Shown: positions 1-8,785, numbered from the stretch's first letter. The stretch is DNA of 64,000 bases from Tautonia rosea (GCF_012958305.1 NZ_JABBYO010000004.1:496001-560000); one strand, 5' to 3'. Numbers and translations are program-made. Notes: a model not told the origin generated them from the sequence alone.

Positions 1-1
1 C

Positions 2-403
2 AACTACGACCCGAGCCACCTGCTCTGGCAAGGCATGGACCCGGTCCAGTACCTCCGCTGCCCGAAGATCCGCAAGCGGGTCTACCACGTCCACGTCAAG
101 GACGTCGCCACCACCCTCGACGGCCGCACCGGCCTGCTCAGCTCCCACCTCGACTTCGGCGACCCCCGACGCGGCTGGGACTTCCGCTCCCCCGGCCGCG
201 GCCAGGTCAACTTTGCCGAGATTACCCGCGAGCTGAATCACATCGGCTACGAAGGCCCTCTTTCCGTCGAGTGGGAAGACCCCGGCATGGACCGCGAGTA
301 CGGCGCCGAGGAGGCCGCCGCCTTCATCCGCCGCACCATGATGTTCCCCGCCGCCGGCCGTGCCTTCGACTCCGCCTTCGCCGAAGGCCAGGCCAAGGCC
401 TGA
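2..403 (+). CDS. Sugar phosphate isomerase/epimerase, C-terminal part
   Basis: The reading frame is open from base 2 to the TGA at 401-403, so only the last 133 codons are visible and the start lies upstream of the window. The protein resembles the xylose-isomerase-like TIM-barrel family (AP endonuclease 2 fold). The HVHVKD strand and the later SVEWEDPGMD strand are where that family places its metal-binding His and Glu, and NYDPSHLLWQG is a typical preceding strand. Such proteins isomerise or epimerise sugars or sugar derivatives in the cytoplasm. The exact substrate cannot be told from this fragment. A stem-loop follows about 30 bases downstream. Confidence 0.8.
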   Translation, partial: NYDPSHLLWQGMDPVQYLRCPKIRKRVYHVHVKDVATTLDGRTGLLSSHLDFGDPRRGWDFRSPGRGQVNFAEITRELNHIGYEGPLSVEWEDPGMDREYGAEEAAAFIRRTMMFPAAGRAFDSAFAEGQAKA

Positions 404-434
404 CCGATCGGGACGTGCAGGGCTGACTTGACAC

Positions 435-468
435 CGGGGACGCGATCCTGAGTGGGGTCGCGTCCCCG
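435..468 (+). terminator. Stem-loop terminator after the isomerase gene
   Basis: GGGGACGCGATCC (436-448) pairs with GGTCGCGTCCCC (455-467) through one T-G wobble, leaving a six-base loop, and C435-G468 can extend the stem. A short T run (469-471) follows. The position just downstream of the isomerase stop fits an intrinsic terminator. The remaining sequence up to 814 shows no convincing gene. Confidence 0.6.
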
Positions 469-814
469 TTTCGATTGCCGATGCGAACTCAGGCAGGAAA
501 TCATCGATGATCTTTCATGTGTCGAGCCCGCCCGCCCGACGGTTCCGGTCATCACCCGGTCGAGATTGGTCTCCGAATCGCCCCGGCGGTGCGGTGTGAT
601 CAACCCTTGGTCCGGCGATCGAATGTGATGGGCTAAGGATTGTTTCCAGTGGGATCGAACGTGCTTGAGGGGTGTGGGTGGATCTGCTTTTCCCGATTCC
701 CACTTGTCGACGCGTCGAAAAACGGGAACGATAAACTTGTGTCGATCGAGGCTGCTTCGATCGCCATCCGCTCGATGAGGTCCGCCGTCGGACCCGAGCC
801 CAGGAGGTCGCTTG

Positions 815-2443
815 ATGGAAGAACCCCCGTCCGGTCCCCCTTCCCTCTTGCCGTCGAGGATCGATCGCGGCCGCCCACGCCACGCCTCCTCTCCCCAGCC
901 CCCCCGACGGCCCTGCCCCGCCTGGCTCGCCTTGCTCGTGCCGATCGCCTTCATCACCGGACCGGTTGAGGGTCAGACGACCCTGGAACGGATCGAACAG
1001 TCGGGCCGATTGACGTATGGGTCCGACATGGAAGGGGGCGGCCCCTTCGCCTACCTCGACCCGGAAGACCCTGGCCGGCTCATCGGCTTCGAGGTCGAGC
1101 TGATGGACGCCCTGGCCGATCGGCTCGGGGTCGAGGCCGAACTTGCTCAAGGACAGTGGGATCAGCTCCTCAATGTCCTGTCAGCCGGCAACGTCGATAT
1201 GGTGGTCAACGGTTACGAGCTGACCCCGGCCCGGGTGCGGAATCATCTGGCGACCCGGCCGTATTACCTCTTTCAGCTCCAGTTGATGGTGCGCAAGGGA
1301 TCGTCAATCCAATCGTGGGACGACCTGCGGCAACCGAAGCCGGGCGGGAGCCGATGGCGGGTCGGGGTGCTCGGCGGGTCGTCGGCCGAGACGTTTGCCG
1401 AGGAACAGCACGAGGGTACGGTCGAGGTTCGGGCCTACACCGGCGCGACTGACGCAATGATCCAGGTGCTCAGCGGTCAGCTCGATGCCACCCTCCAGGA
1501 CTTGCCCGCCGCTCGGTTCTATCAGCCGCAATTTCCGGAACTGCAAACCATCGGTCCTCCCGAAGGACTTGGATATTACGTCATCTATGTGAGAAAGAAC
1601 GATGGGCCACTTGCCGAGGCGATCAATCAGGGAATTGTCTCATTAATCGATGATGGAACACTTGAACGCATTTATCGAAAATATGACATCTGGACCGATG
1701 CCCAGAAACGATTGATTGATCTGGATGCTGAGCAACTGTCTGCCGAGATCGTCAGTCTGAGCCGGGAGTCGGAACGGGGCTGGGCGCTCGTCTGGAAGTA
1801 CAGGGACCATTTGTTGAGGGCGGCTGGGACGACGATTTTCCTGTCGGTCGTGTCGATGCCCATTGCGATTCTCGTGGGGTTGGTCGTGGCACTGGGGCGT
1901 CTTTATGGCCCGGCGTTCGTGCGCGTGCCATTGACACTCTATGTGGAGTTGATTCGTGGCACACCCTTGATGCTTCAGCTGTTTGTCCTGTTCTACCTGG
2001 CGAATCTGCCACCGTATGTGGCCGGAATTGTGGGGCTTGCCATCAATTATTCGGCGTATGAGGCGGAGATTTACCGGGCGGGGTTGCAGGCGATCCCGGC
2101 CGGGCAGATGGAAGCGGCCCTGGCGTTGGGGATGCCGAGGTGGCTGGCCTTGCGGCGGGTGGTGGTGCCGCAGGCGGTGCGTATTGTCATTCCGCCGGTC
2201 ACCAATGATTTCATCGCCCTGTTCAAGGACAGTTCGGTCTGCTCGGTGATCACGATCGTCGAGTTGAGCAAGCAGTACCAGATTCTCGCCAATAGTACGG
2301 GGGGAGTGCTCGAATTCGCTCTTGTGTGTGCTGTGCTGTATCTGGCGATGAGTCTGCCGTTGTCGTGGTTGTCCCGATGGTCCGAGCAACGGCTCCGAGG
2401 AGGAGCCAAGGTGCGCGTCACAAAGAGGGGGGCCCCTGAATGA
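815..2443 (+). CDS. Polar amino-acid ABC transporter, fused binding protein and permease
   Basis: This 542-residue protein joins two parts of a polar amino-acid importer. After a hydrophobic leader (about residues 33-53), residues 55-300 resemble family 3 periplasmic binding proteins (GFEVELMDALADRLGV, DMVVNGYELTPAR). Residues 330-530 form a HisM/GlnP-type permease with the EAA-loop region (EAEIYRAGLQAIPAGQ). In Gram-negative systems these are usually separate proteins; this fusion tethers the receptor to the channel. ATG 815 is chosen because AGGAGG (802-807) lies seven bases upstream; a TTG directly before it is less likely. The stop overlaps the next start as ATGA, so the ATPase gene is translationally coupled. 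The substrate (for example Gln, Glu, His or Arg) cannot be assigned. Confidence 0.9.
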   Translation: MEEPPSGPPSLLPSRIDRGRPRHASSPQPPRRPCPAWLALLVPIAFITGPVEGQTTLERIEQSGRLTYGSDMEGGGPFAYLDPEDPGRLIGFEVELMDALADRLGVEAELAQGQWDQLLNVLSAGNVDMVVNGYELTPARVRNHLATRPYYLFQLQLMVRKGSSIQSWDDLRQPKPGGSRWRVGVLGGSSAETFAEEQHEGTVEVRAYTGATDAMIQVLSGQLDATLQDLPAARFYQPQFPELQTIGPPEGLGYYVIYVRKNDGPLAEAINQGIVSLIDDGTLERIYRKYDIWTDAQKRLIDLDAEQLSAEIVSLSRESERGWALVWKYRDHLLRAAGTTIFLSVVSMPIAILVGLVVALGRLYGPAFVRVPLTLYVELIRGTPLMLQLFVLFYLANLPPYVAGIVGLAINYSAYEAEIYRAGLQAIPAGQMEAALALGMPRWLALRRVVVPQAVRIVIPPVTNDFIALFKDSSVCSVITIVELSKQYQILANSTGGVLEFALVCAVLYLAMSLPLSWLSRWSEQRLRGGAKVRVTKRGAPE

Positions 2444-3186
2444 TCGAGGTGTCTGGATTGGTCAAGCGGCACGGAGCCCTTGAGGTGCTTCGAGGCATCA
2501 ACCTGATCGTGGGCCGCGGCGAGGTCGCGGTGGTGGTCGGTCCGTCGGGCAGTGGCAAGAGTACGTTCCTGCGCTGCTTGAACGGATTGGAGCGGTTCCA
2601 GGGGGGAGCCGTGGTGGTGGATGGCCTGCCGCTTGATGCCTCGCTGGCAGATCGCCGCCGCGAGGCGGTCTTGCGGCAGATCCGGACACGGGTGGGGATG
2701 GTCTTCCAAAGCTTCAACCTGTTTCCCCACCGAACGGTCTTGCAGAACGTGACTGAGGGGCCGATTCACGTTTTGCGGATTGATCGCGATCAGGCCGAGC
2801 ATCGGGCGATCGCCCTGCTTGCCCGCGTCGGTCTGGCCGATCGGATTCACGCCCGGCCGCATCAGCTTTCCGGAGGTCAGCAGCAAAGGGTGGCGATCGC
2901 CCGAGCGCTGGCGATGGAACCGCGCGCCATTCTCTTTGATGAGCCGACCAGCGCGCTTGATCCGAGGATGACCGGCGAGGTGCTGGCCGTGATGACCGAC
3001 CTGGCCAGGGATGGACAGACGATGATCGTCGTGACGCACGCCATGAGCTTCGCGCGGCGGGTAGCCGACGTCGTCCACGTCTTCGACGGCGGCGTGGTCG
3101 TCGAGTCCGGACCGCCGGGAGCGGTGCTGGAGAACCCGAGCCAGGAGGCGACGCGCCGGTTCCTGACGGAGACGGTGGCGGCGTGA
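2440..3186 (+). CDS. Polar amino-acid ABC transporter ATP-binding protein
   Basis: This 248-residue ATPase is of the GlnQ/HisP family and powers the fused receptor-permease encoded immediately upstream (four-base overlap). Walker A is GPSGSGKST (residues 34-42). The Q-loop is VFQSFNLFPH, the signature is LSGGQQQR, and Walker B is AILFDEPTSALDP followed by the switch His in VVTHAM. All catalytic elements are intact and the length is normal. It acts at the cytoplasmic face of the membrane. The stop codon lies directly against the left inverted repeat of the GxxExxY element, so whatever originally followed the operon has been displaced. Confidence 0.95.
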   Translation: MIEVSGLVKRHGALEVLRGINLIVGRGEVAVVVGPSGSGKSTFLRCLNGLERFQGGAVVVDGLPLDASLADRRREAVLRQIRTRVGMVFQSFNLFPHRTVLQNVTEGPIHVLRIDRDQAEHRAIALLARVGLADRIHARPHQLSGGQQQRVAIARALAMEPRAILFDEPTSALDPRMTGEVLAVMTDLARDGQTMIVVTHAMSFARRVADVVHVFDGGVVVESGPPGAVLENPSQEATRRFLTETVAA

Positions 3187-3187
3187 A

Positions 3188-3210
3188 AAGGGGAATTTTG
3201 AGCCACGGAT
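3188..3210 (+). repeat. Left inverted repeat of the GxxExxY element
   Basis: AAGGGGAATTTTGAGCCACG and the next three bases match the reverse complement of 3727-3749. The block TTGAGCCACGGAT (3198-3210) is identical in both copies. Confidence 0.65.
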
Positions 3211-3259
3211 TGAACACGGATGGAAAGAGGAGTGATGAGATTTTCATGGGAAGCGCGAG

Positions 3260-3630
3260 ATGTTGGAACAAGAGGAAATTTCAAGAGAGATTCTTAGTTC
3301 AGCGTTTGAAGTCTCTCGGGTGCTGGGATATAGGTTTTTGGAAAAAGGTTTATCAGAAGGCGATGCAGGTGGAGTTGATCAAGAGGGGGATCAGGGCGGA
3401 ACTCGAAGCAAAGATCAAGGTGAGTTACAAAGGGGTTGTCGTTGGTGATTATCAGGAGGATCTCTTCGTGGAAGACCGAGTCATTGTCGAACTCAAAGTC
3501 GCCAAGACCGACAACCCCGAAGATGAACCACAACTGCCCAACGAACTGAAAGCCAGCGGGATGGATCAAGGTCGGTCTTTTGATCAACTACGGTCGAGCC
3601 AAGGTCGAGTTCCGTCGCCTTGTGTATTGA
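3260..3630 (+). pseudogene. GxxExxY protein (PD-(D/E)XK nuclease-like), two frameshifts
   Basis: Read with two one-base corrections this is a full-length GxxExxY protein of about 123 residues. Segment one (from ATG 3260) encodes MLEQEEISREILSSAFEVSR, then LGYRFLEK. An extra base near 3349-3352 moves the frame, and segment two continues VYQKAMQVELIKRG to DRVIVELKVAK and LKASGMDQ. A second extra base at about 3570 gives the ending VGLLINYGRAKVEFRRLVY and the TGA at 3628-3630. The composite shows the GxxExxY-like motif (family consensus GPGFLExVY) and the E-x-K core of the PD-(D/E)XK nuclease-like fold. The family's function is not established. With two frameshifts this copy is very probably inactive. 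Confidence 0.8.
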
Positions 3631-3726
3631 ACTCTATGACATCTTGATCCCTCCTGGTAACCGATCTCGATCGATCTATTCTCTGAATTTCTCCATTCTC
3701 CCCTCTCTCTTTCCCTTCCCCCCCTC

Positions 3727-3749
3727 ATCCGTGGCTCAAGATCCCCTCT
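3727..3749 (-). repeat. Right inverted repeat of the GxxExxY element
   Basis: Its reverse complement matches the left repeat at 19 of 23 positions, with the 13-base block TTGAGCCACGGAT perfect. Confidence 0.65.
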
Positions 3750-3773
3750 CCCCGGTACGGCCTGGGGAGAGGG
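3744..3773. terminator. Perfect 10-bp stem-loop between convergent genes
   Basis: CCCTCTCCCC (3744-3753) is perfectly complementary to GGGGAGAGGG (3764-3773) around a ten-base loop. It lies between the end of the GxxExxY relic and the 3' end of the minus-strand gene at 3788, where a bidirectional terminator would be expected. There is no T run, and it partly overlaps the right inverted repeat, so it may instead belong to that element. Confidence 0.45.
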
Positions 3774-3787
3774 AGATTCGTGGCACC

Positions 3788-5329
3788 TCAGCTGATCCTC
3801 GCGACGGCCTCCTGGGCGCGGCGCATGAGGGGGCTGTCGCGGGTGGCGGAGCCGGGGATCTTGCCGACGAGGGCGGCGGCGATGGCGGGTTGCCAGCGGG
3901 GGTCGGAGGCGAGATGGTGTTCTTCCCAGGCGGCGGCGCCGTACTTGTAGTCGTGGCTGTCGCGGCCTTTGCGGAAGATGGAGTGGCGGGTGGCGGCGAA
4001 GAGGGCGTCGGACGAGCCACCTTGGTCGAAGTAGCCGAGGATCAAGGCGGCGGCGCGGCGGTGATCGTCGCTGATGGCCTCGAAGATCTGGGCAATCGCC
4101 TCGTCGCCGCTGCCTTCGGGGGCGATCGCCTCCATGGTGGTGAGGACCGGAGAGGCGTCGAGGTTCATCCGCCTGCGGAACAAGGGGACCCAGCCGGCCC
4201 CCTGAAGCAGGGCCAGGACGCGGGTCGTCGGGTCGGCGGCGGCGCCGGAGATGTAATGCAGGGCGTTGGCCGCAGTGACGGCGTGCAGGGGGATGATCCC
4301 CGGCTCTCGGACAAGCAGCTCGCTGCCGGCGAGGATGACGGCATCCCAGAGGGATTCGGGGGCGATCCCATCATTGAGCAGGCGGGCAGCTTCGGCGCTG
4401 GCCTCCTCGGGAGCGCTGGAGCGGATGGCGTCGAGGAGGGTTTCGGTCGCGCCGGGGTCGCGGCGGCCGAGGGCCCAATCCGAGCGGATCGACCGGGCCA
4501 GTTCGAGGTTCGGCTCATACGGACCTTCGGCCGAGGCGGAGCCGCCCTGCGTGTCGAGGATGCCATAGGAGAGGGAGCGAAGGACCGGCTCAGCATGCTC
4601 CCAGCCGATGGCCTGGAGGGTCCGCCAGCACTGCATGGCGAAGATGGGCTTGTGGCCGATGTTCCGCCAGTCGCGGACGGCGCAGTGCCAGAAGGGTTCC
4701 ATCGCCTCGGCGGTCCCGGCGTATCGGGCGACGGCGGCGGTGGCGGTGTCGGCGGCGTCGGCGTCCCAGGCGTCGAAGGCGGATTGCAGCTCGGCGACGG
4801 CTCGGGAAGGGGTCGGGAGGTGGGCCTCATCGACCTTCGCCAGGATCCAGTCCCCTTCCTGCACGTCCTGGGCCTGCGACGACTTAAAATTGTCGAGCGC
4901 CCAGAACATGGGGAGCAAGCGGTCTTCGACCGGGGCCGTCTGGCCGAGCAGGTGGGCCGAGTTCATGACCATGACCGCGTGGAACTTGAAGCCGACGGGA
5001 CGGGGCTTGATGTTCCGAATGCCGGCCAGGAAGAGACCGGCGAACAGGTCTCGGTAGGAAAGACCGGCGTCGAGCTGTTCGACGGCCACGTCGATGACCT
5101 GGTCGCGCGGGGTGTCCTCGATCCATCGGACGACCGGCTCGATCTCGGGACGGAAGCGGACGGCGTCGGGTTCGAGGACCATCTCTGCGGCTCGGGCCGG
5201 GGTGATGCTGCCGAGCGTTGCCCAGGGGCCGAGCCCGGCTCCCAGTCCGACGGCCGAGGCCGACTGGAGGAAGGTTCGGCGGGATCGGTTTGGTGGGGTC
5301 GGATTCGGATTTGGAGTCGGAGTCTTCAT
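3788..5329 (-). CDS. Tat-exported protein of unknown function
   Basis: This 513-residue protein begins with a twin-arginine leader (SRRTFLQSASAVGLG, RR at residues 17-18) ending near ITPARA, so it is probably folded in the cytoplasm and then exported. The rest is mostly helical and Ala/Leu-rich, with conserved-looking stretches such as HAVMVMNSAHLLGQ, PLHAVTAANALHYISG and SHDYKYGAAAWEE. No cofactor site or known catalytic motif is recognised. Similar Tat-leader proteins of unknown role are common in planctomycetes. A long open frame antisense to it is a high-GC shadow. It stands alone, 150 bases from the transporter gene upstream of it. Confidence 0.75.
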   Translation of the reverse strand: MKTPTPNPNPTPPNRSRRTFLQSASAVGLGAGLGPWATLGSITPARAAEMVLEPDAVRFRPEIEPVVRWIEDTPRDQVIDVAVEQLDAGLSYRDLFAGLFLAGIRNIKPRPVGFKFHAVMVMNSAHLLGQTAPVEDRLLPMFWALDNFKSSQAQDVQEGDWILAKVDEAHLPTPSRAVAELQSAFDAWDADAADTATAAVARYAGTAEAMEPFWHCAVRDWRNIGHKPIFAMQCWRTLQAIGWEHAEPVLRSLSYGILDTQGGSASAEGPYEPNLELARSIRSDWALGRRDPGATETLLDAIRSSAPEEASAEAARLLNDGIAPESLWDAVILAGSELLVREPGIIPLHAVTAANALHYISGAAADPTTRVLALLQGAGWVPLFRRRMNLDASPVLTTMEAIAPEGSGDEAIAQIFEAISDDHRRAAALILGYFDQGGSSDALFAATRHSIFRKGRDSHDYKYGAAAWEEHHLASDPRWQPAIAAALVGKIPGSATRDSPLMRRAQEAVARIS

Positions 5330-5479
5330 GGCGGGCCTCGTCTCGATCAGGTGCCGCGGAGAAAGAAACCCCTCGGGCCGCGTCGACGGCTCGGGAGAGA
5401 ACCGGGATTCCCCTCTGTTATCAGAAGGCGCCAGGAGGCTGGAGGCTAGTCCCTTGTTTTTCGGAGATGGGGGTGAAGC

Positions 5480-6415
5480 TCAGGGGGCGTCTTCTCCTGG
5501 AAGGGCGAGCGCAGGGGACTGGCGGTGCTCGAACCGCTCTCGGGAGACCAGATAAATTCCCCAGCCGACCAGGACCCCCGCGACCACCAGTTCCCAGCGG
5601 AAAGGCTCGCCCCGGACCAATGTACCGGCGGCGATGCCGAACAAAGGGGTCATGAAGGCGAGGGTGGAAATCCGGTTGGCCGGGTATCGAGCGAGGAGCA
5701 ACATCCAGACCGTGAAGACGACCCCCGAGACGGCCAGGCCTTGATACAGCAGTCCCCAGCAGGCTCCCGTCGTGAACTGGTAGGAGCCGAATCCTTCAAA
5801 GACGGCACTGATGGCGAAGAACATGGGGATGGCCAGAACGTACTGCGTGAACAGGAGCGTGGCCGGTCGGATGATGGGGAAGGTCCACTTCTGAGCGACC
5901 GTCTGGGCGCCGAAGATCATGCCGGAAAGCAGGACGATAGCGTCTCCCGATAGGTTGCCACCCGATTGAACTGAGGTTGAGAGCAGGACGGTCACGCCGA
6001 GGGTCGCAGCGATCAGCCCTGCGACGCCGCGAGGTCCAAGCCGCTCTCCGAGAAACAGCCACGACAGAGGAGCGACGATCAAGGGATGCACATTGATGAA
6101 GACCGACGCTCGACCCGCCAGGCTGAGACTGGTTCCGAGGTTGAAGGTGCCGATCTGGAGGACGGTAATCAGCGCGTGAGCAATCAGGAGCTTGGTGTGC
6201 CGGCGATCGACCCACATTGGCTGTCCCATGATCCGGCAAACCGAGGCGACGACCGGCAAGCCGATCAGGAACCGCAAAGCTGCGCAGCCGAAGGGAGGAA
6301 TGTCGGGGACCGAGTACTTGACGGCGACGGCGTTGCCTCCCCAGAGGGCACAGCAGAGCGTCACCCCGAGCACTCCCATGAGATCGAGGCGGCGGGAGGT
6401 CGGCACGGGGGGCAT
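5480..6415 (-). CDS. DMT-superfamily (EamA) transporter
   Basis: The 311-residue protein has about ten predicted membrane helices in two homologous halves, as in EamA-type drug/metabolite transporters. The first half starts GVLGVTLCCALWGGNAVAVK, a typical EamA entry helix containing W-G-x-N. The second begins around GDAIVLLSGMIFGAQTVAQK. Members are usually exporters of amino acids, nucleobases or other metabolites driven by the proton gradient. Nothing in the neighbourhood identifies the substrate. The length is normal and the ATG is the first plausible start before the first helix. Confidence 0.85.
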   Translation of the reverse strand: MPPVPTSRRLDLMGVLGVTLCCALWGGNAVAVKYSVPDIPPFGCAALRFLIGLPVVASVCRIMGQPMWVDRRHTKLLIAHALITVLQIGTFNLGTSLSLAGRASVFINVHPLIVAPLSWLFLGERLGPRGVAGLIAATLGVTVLLSTSVQSGGNLSGDAIVLLSGMIFGAQTVAQKWTFPIIRPATLLFTQYVLAIPMFFAISAVFEGFGSYQFTTGACWGLLYQGLAVSGVVFTVWMLLLARYPANRISTLAFMTPLFGIAAGTLVRGEPFRWELVVAGVLVGWGIYLVSRERFEHRQSPALALPGEDAP

Positions 6416-6594
6416 CGGCGGGCCTTTGGGGGAGGGAGGATGATCGGGCGGGACGGTCGGGCGGCGGCCTTATTGTTCTCGGTCGGGGCAACCAGCGTCA
6501 AGCCGACGACCGGGATCGAACTTGGGCGCGGACGGAGAACGCTCCGGAAGCCAATGGGCAGGCGCCGCAGAGCGGATGGGGGCGTCGATCGGGC

Positions 6595-7692
6595 TCAGGA
6601 CCGTCGAGCCTTTGCCGCGAGAGCGCGGCGAGCTCGGCGGTTGAGGGGGCTGGAACGTTCGGAAAGGACCGTTCGGAGGGAACCGGCCTCGGGGCGGGGC
6701 GTCGAGGGAGCGGTGGAGGCGGGTTCGTTTCGCGCGGGTGAGCTTGGGGCGATCGGGGGGCCAGAGGACGATGCGATTGGAGGAGATGGGGGAGACGCAT
6801 CGACGGATCGCTCGGGATGGGACTGGCGGGAGGCGCGCTCGGGTCGGGGGCCGGGGGGAGTCTCACGAGAGGGCGAAGCACTGGTGTTGAGGGCCTGGAG
6901 ACGGTGCAACTCCCTGGTCGCATTCAGGATGCGTCGGCGGGCGTCGGCGGCGTAGCGTTCGAGGAGGCGGATGGCGGGGGGATCATCGGCATCGAGGCCG
7001 AGCGCGGCGTCGGCCTGGGTACGCTCGTCTCGGGCGTTGAGGAAGGTGTCGAGCCGATCGCGCAGGGCGGCAGTTGATTGGGCGACGAGGGCGAGGCCGG
7101 GGGCCTCGGACTTGTCCTCGGGGTCGAGGTCCCAGGGGCCGGAGCCGTCTCGGGCGAAGGCAGGGACGCCGAGCAGGTCGAGGGCGAGGTTCCAGATTTC
7201 GAAGGTCCAGCCTTTGTGGCGGGCGAGGGAGTCGGCGACCTCGTCCCAGCGCTCCAGGAGCCAGAGGACGCCGTGCTTGCTTTGGAGCAATTGCGGTTGA
7301 ATGCGATCCGGTTGATGGGCGAGCCGATGGGCGAGGCGGGCGATTTCGGAGGCGCGGTCGTCGTCCCAGGATTCGACGGCCCGCTGGGCTCGTTCGGAGC
7401 GCGCGGCGAGGATGCGGGCCTCGCAGAACTCGAGTCGGATGGACTCGGCGCAGAGGCGGTCAAAGTGCCAGAGCTGGGCGGGGCCTACGGGGCGGTAGTC
7501 GTTGCGCCACTGAGCGTTGCGTTCGTCGATGGCCGAGGCCAGATCCGCGGGCGGTCGGGTGCCGATGCGGGAAAGACCGTGGGTTCGGGCGTTCTGGCTC
7601 GACCGGGCCTTGCCTTCGGTCGTTCTGGGACCGGTCGACAGAAGGGCGTTGAGACGGTTGGCGATCGTTTGCTTCAGAGTGGCGGCGGCCAT
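6595..7692 (-). CDS. Hypothetical protein with STGPRT-GKARSSQNARTHGL motif
   Basis: The N-terminus (NRLNALLSTGPRTTEGKARS, then SQNARTHGLS) matches a short motif seen in many planctomycete and acidobacterial proteins of unknown function. It is followed by a charged, helical body (about residues 50-260) and a low-complexity tail rich in Pro, Ser, Ala and Arg. There is no signal peptide or membrane segment, and the basic ends suggest a nucleic-acid-binding role (inference only). ATG 7692 is preferred to a TTG at 7719 because GGAG lies eight bases upstream. It gives 365 residues. The upstream region to 7975 has no other gene. Confidence 0.6.
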   Translation of the reverse strand: MAAATLKQTIANRLNALLSTGPRTTEGKARSSQNARTHGLSRIGTRPPADLASAIDERNAQWRNDYRPVGPAQLWHFDRLCAESIRLEFCEARILAARSERAQRAVESWDDDRASEIARLAHRLAHQPDRIQPQLLQSKHGVLWLLERWDEVADSLARHKGWTFEIWNLALDLLGVPAFARDGSGPWDLDPEDKSEAPGLALVAQSTAALRDRLDTFLNARDERTQADAALGLDADDPPAIRLLERYAADARRRILNATRELHRLQALNTSASPSRETPPGPRPERASRQSHPERSVDASPPSPPIASSSGPPIAPSSPARNEPASTAPSTPRPEAGSLRTVLSERSSPLNRRARRALAAKARRS

Positions 7693-7799
7693 GAGCAGGG
7701 CTCCAGGATACGGATTCAACGGGGGAGTGCTTTGAGTGTGTTGCCGGGGAACGAGAACGCGGGTCGTTCGTCAATATCATCGCGAATGGAACGATGCTT

Positions 7800-7839
7800 A
7801 ATTGTGGAAAATAGGAAAGAAGAGGCGATTTTCCAAATT
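7800..7839 (+). promoter_or_regulatory. AT-rich inverted repeat upstream of the PEP-CTERM gene
   Basis: TGGAAAAT (7805-7812) and ATTTTCCA (7828-7835) form a perfect 8-bp inverted repeat, extendable with AATT on each side allowing one bulge. It is markedly AT-rich for this genome and lies 140-170 bases before the PEP-CTERM start. It could be an operator or a leader hairpin; no regulator is suggested by the sequence. Confidence 0.3.
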
Positions 7840-7975
7840 GGGTGAAGGGCGAGGGTGGGGCGGGGAGGTGGCATGCGATCACGGGGGCGTGTTCAATCGG
7901 AGCGTTAGAAGGGGTGAGGGAGGTTGGTTCTCCCTGCGAGGTTTTCCCCCCACCTTTTCGAGGCGAACGGTCATC

Positions 7976-8785
7976 ATGGTTTCCAGAGGCTTCGGTACGC
8001 TGCTTGGACTGGCGATGATGCTTGCGGTGGCGGCCCCGGTGCAATCGGCGGAAATTTTGTATGTGCAGAACTTTGAGAACCCCACCGGGTTTCGGAACGA
8101 CGGCGCGGATGTGAATATTTTTCGGACTGTGAATCAGCTTTATGGCAATCAACCGCCCGGCTTTCAGTTCGCCCAGCGAAACACGGTTGAGACGCTGTTG
8201 ATTACCGGAACCCAGGCGTTTGGAACGGGCTATTCGGACCCATCGGGGATTGGAGGGAACTACGCGTTGGGGATGTTGTCGAGTTATGAGAACGATTTGC
8301 TTGGCCTTTCGTTTGACACGGGAGGCCGACGGTACCTGAATTTCCAACTGACAGTGTCGAGTATTGACCTGAGTGCGTGGAGTGGTCCGTTTGTGGCGCC
8401 GGGGGCGGTGCCGGTTTTCCGGTTCACGCTGTACGACAACCCGACCGGGGTGAACGGGCTGTTTGGCAACGGAACGATTCTGGATCAGATTGACGCGTCG
8501 GGGACGGCCTCGGCGCGATCGGTGTTCGACTGGACGACGCTCTTGCTGCCACTGGATGCCTCGCAATCGACGAACGGCAAGGTGACGATTCAGATCGACC
8601 TACTGAATGGTGGTTATGCGGCGATGGATAACTTCCGGATCGTTGCCTCGGACATTCGGGGCGATCTGGGACAGATTCCGGAGCCGAGCAGCATGATCAT
8701 CCTGGGATTGGGCCTGAGTGGGTTGGCAGGCGTTATGGTCCGGCAACGGGCGAGGCGATCGCGGGTCGAGGTTGATGGGGTTTGA
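7976..8785 (+). CDS. PEP-CTERM sorting domain protein
   Basis: This 269-residue secreted protein has a signal peptide (GTLLGLAMMLAVAAPVQSA) and ends with IPEPSSMIILGLGLSGLAG plus a basic tail (RQRARRSR), the PEP-CTERM signal that is cut by exosortase at the cell envelope. The middle resembles a beta-rich extracellular domain with Asn, Gly and aromatic residues and no recognised enzyme motif. ATG 7976 places the signal peptide directly at the N-terminus; the open frame extends upstream but reads as nonsense. No exosortase gene is in the window. An insertion sequence sits four bases after the stop codon, and its 9-bp target duplication includes that stop. Confidence 0.85.
   Translation: MVSRGFGTLLGLAMMLAVAAPVQSAEILYVQNFENPTGFRNDGADVNIFRTVNQLYGNQPPGFQFAQRNTVETLLITGTQAFGTGYSDPSGIGGNYALGMLSSYENDLLGLSFDTGGRRYLNFQLTVSSIDLSAWSGPFVAPGAVPVFRFTLYDNPTGVNGLFGNGTILDQIDASGTASARSVFDWTTLLLPLDASQSTNGKVTIQIDLLNGGYAAMDNFRIVASDIRGDLGQIPEPSSMIILGLGLSGLAGVMVRQRARRSRVEVDGV

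Larger units (their letters stand above)
3188..3749. mobile_element. Inverted-repeat-bounded GxxExxY element
   Basis: A segment of about 560 bp is framed by inverted repeats. The left copy is at 3188-3210 and the right copy, on the other strand, at 3727-3749. Aligned, they match at 19 of 23 positions, including a perfect inner block TTGAGCCACGGAT. CACGGAT is repeated directly at 3215-3221. Between them is a single broken GxxExxY gene and nothing else. The arrangement looks like a small transposable cassette or MITE-like unit that landed just after the ABC transporter stop. No clear target duplication was found, so mobility is inferred from the repeats alone. Confidence 0.5.

Noticed and set aside
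3620-5449. 609-codon open frame antisense to the Tat-exported protein
   Set aside because: Gly/Val/Arg-rich shadow typical of high-GC DNA; the minus-strand protein has a proper leader and protein-like composition.
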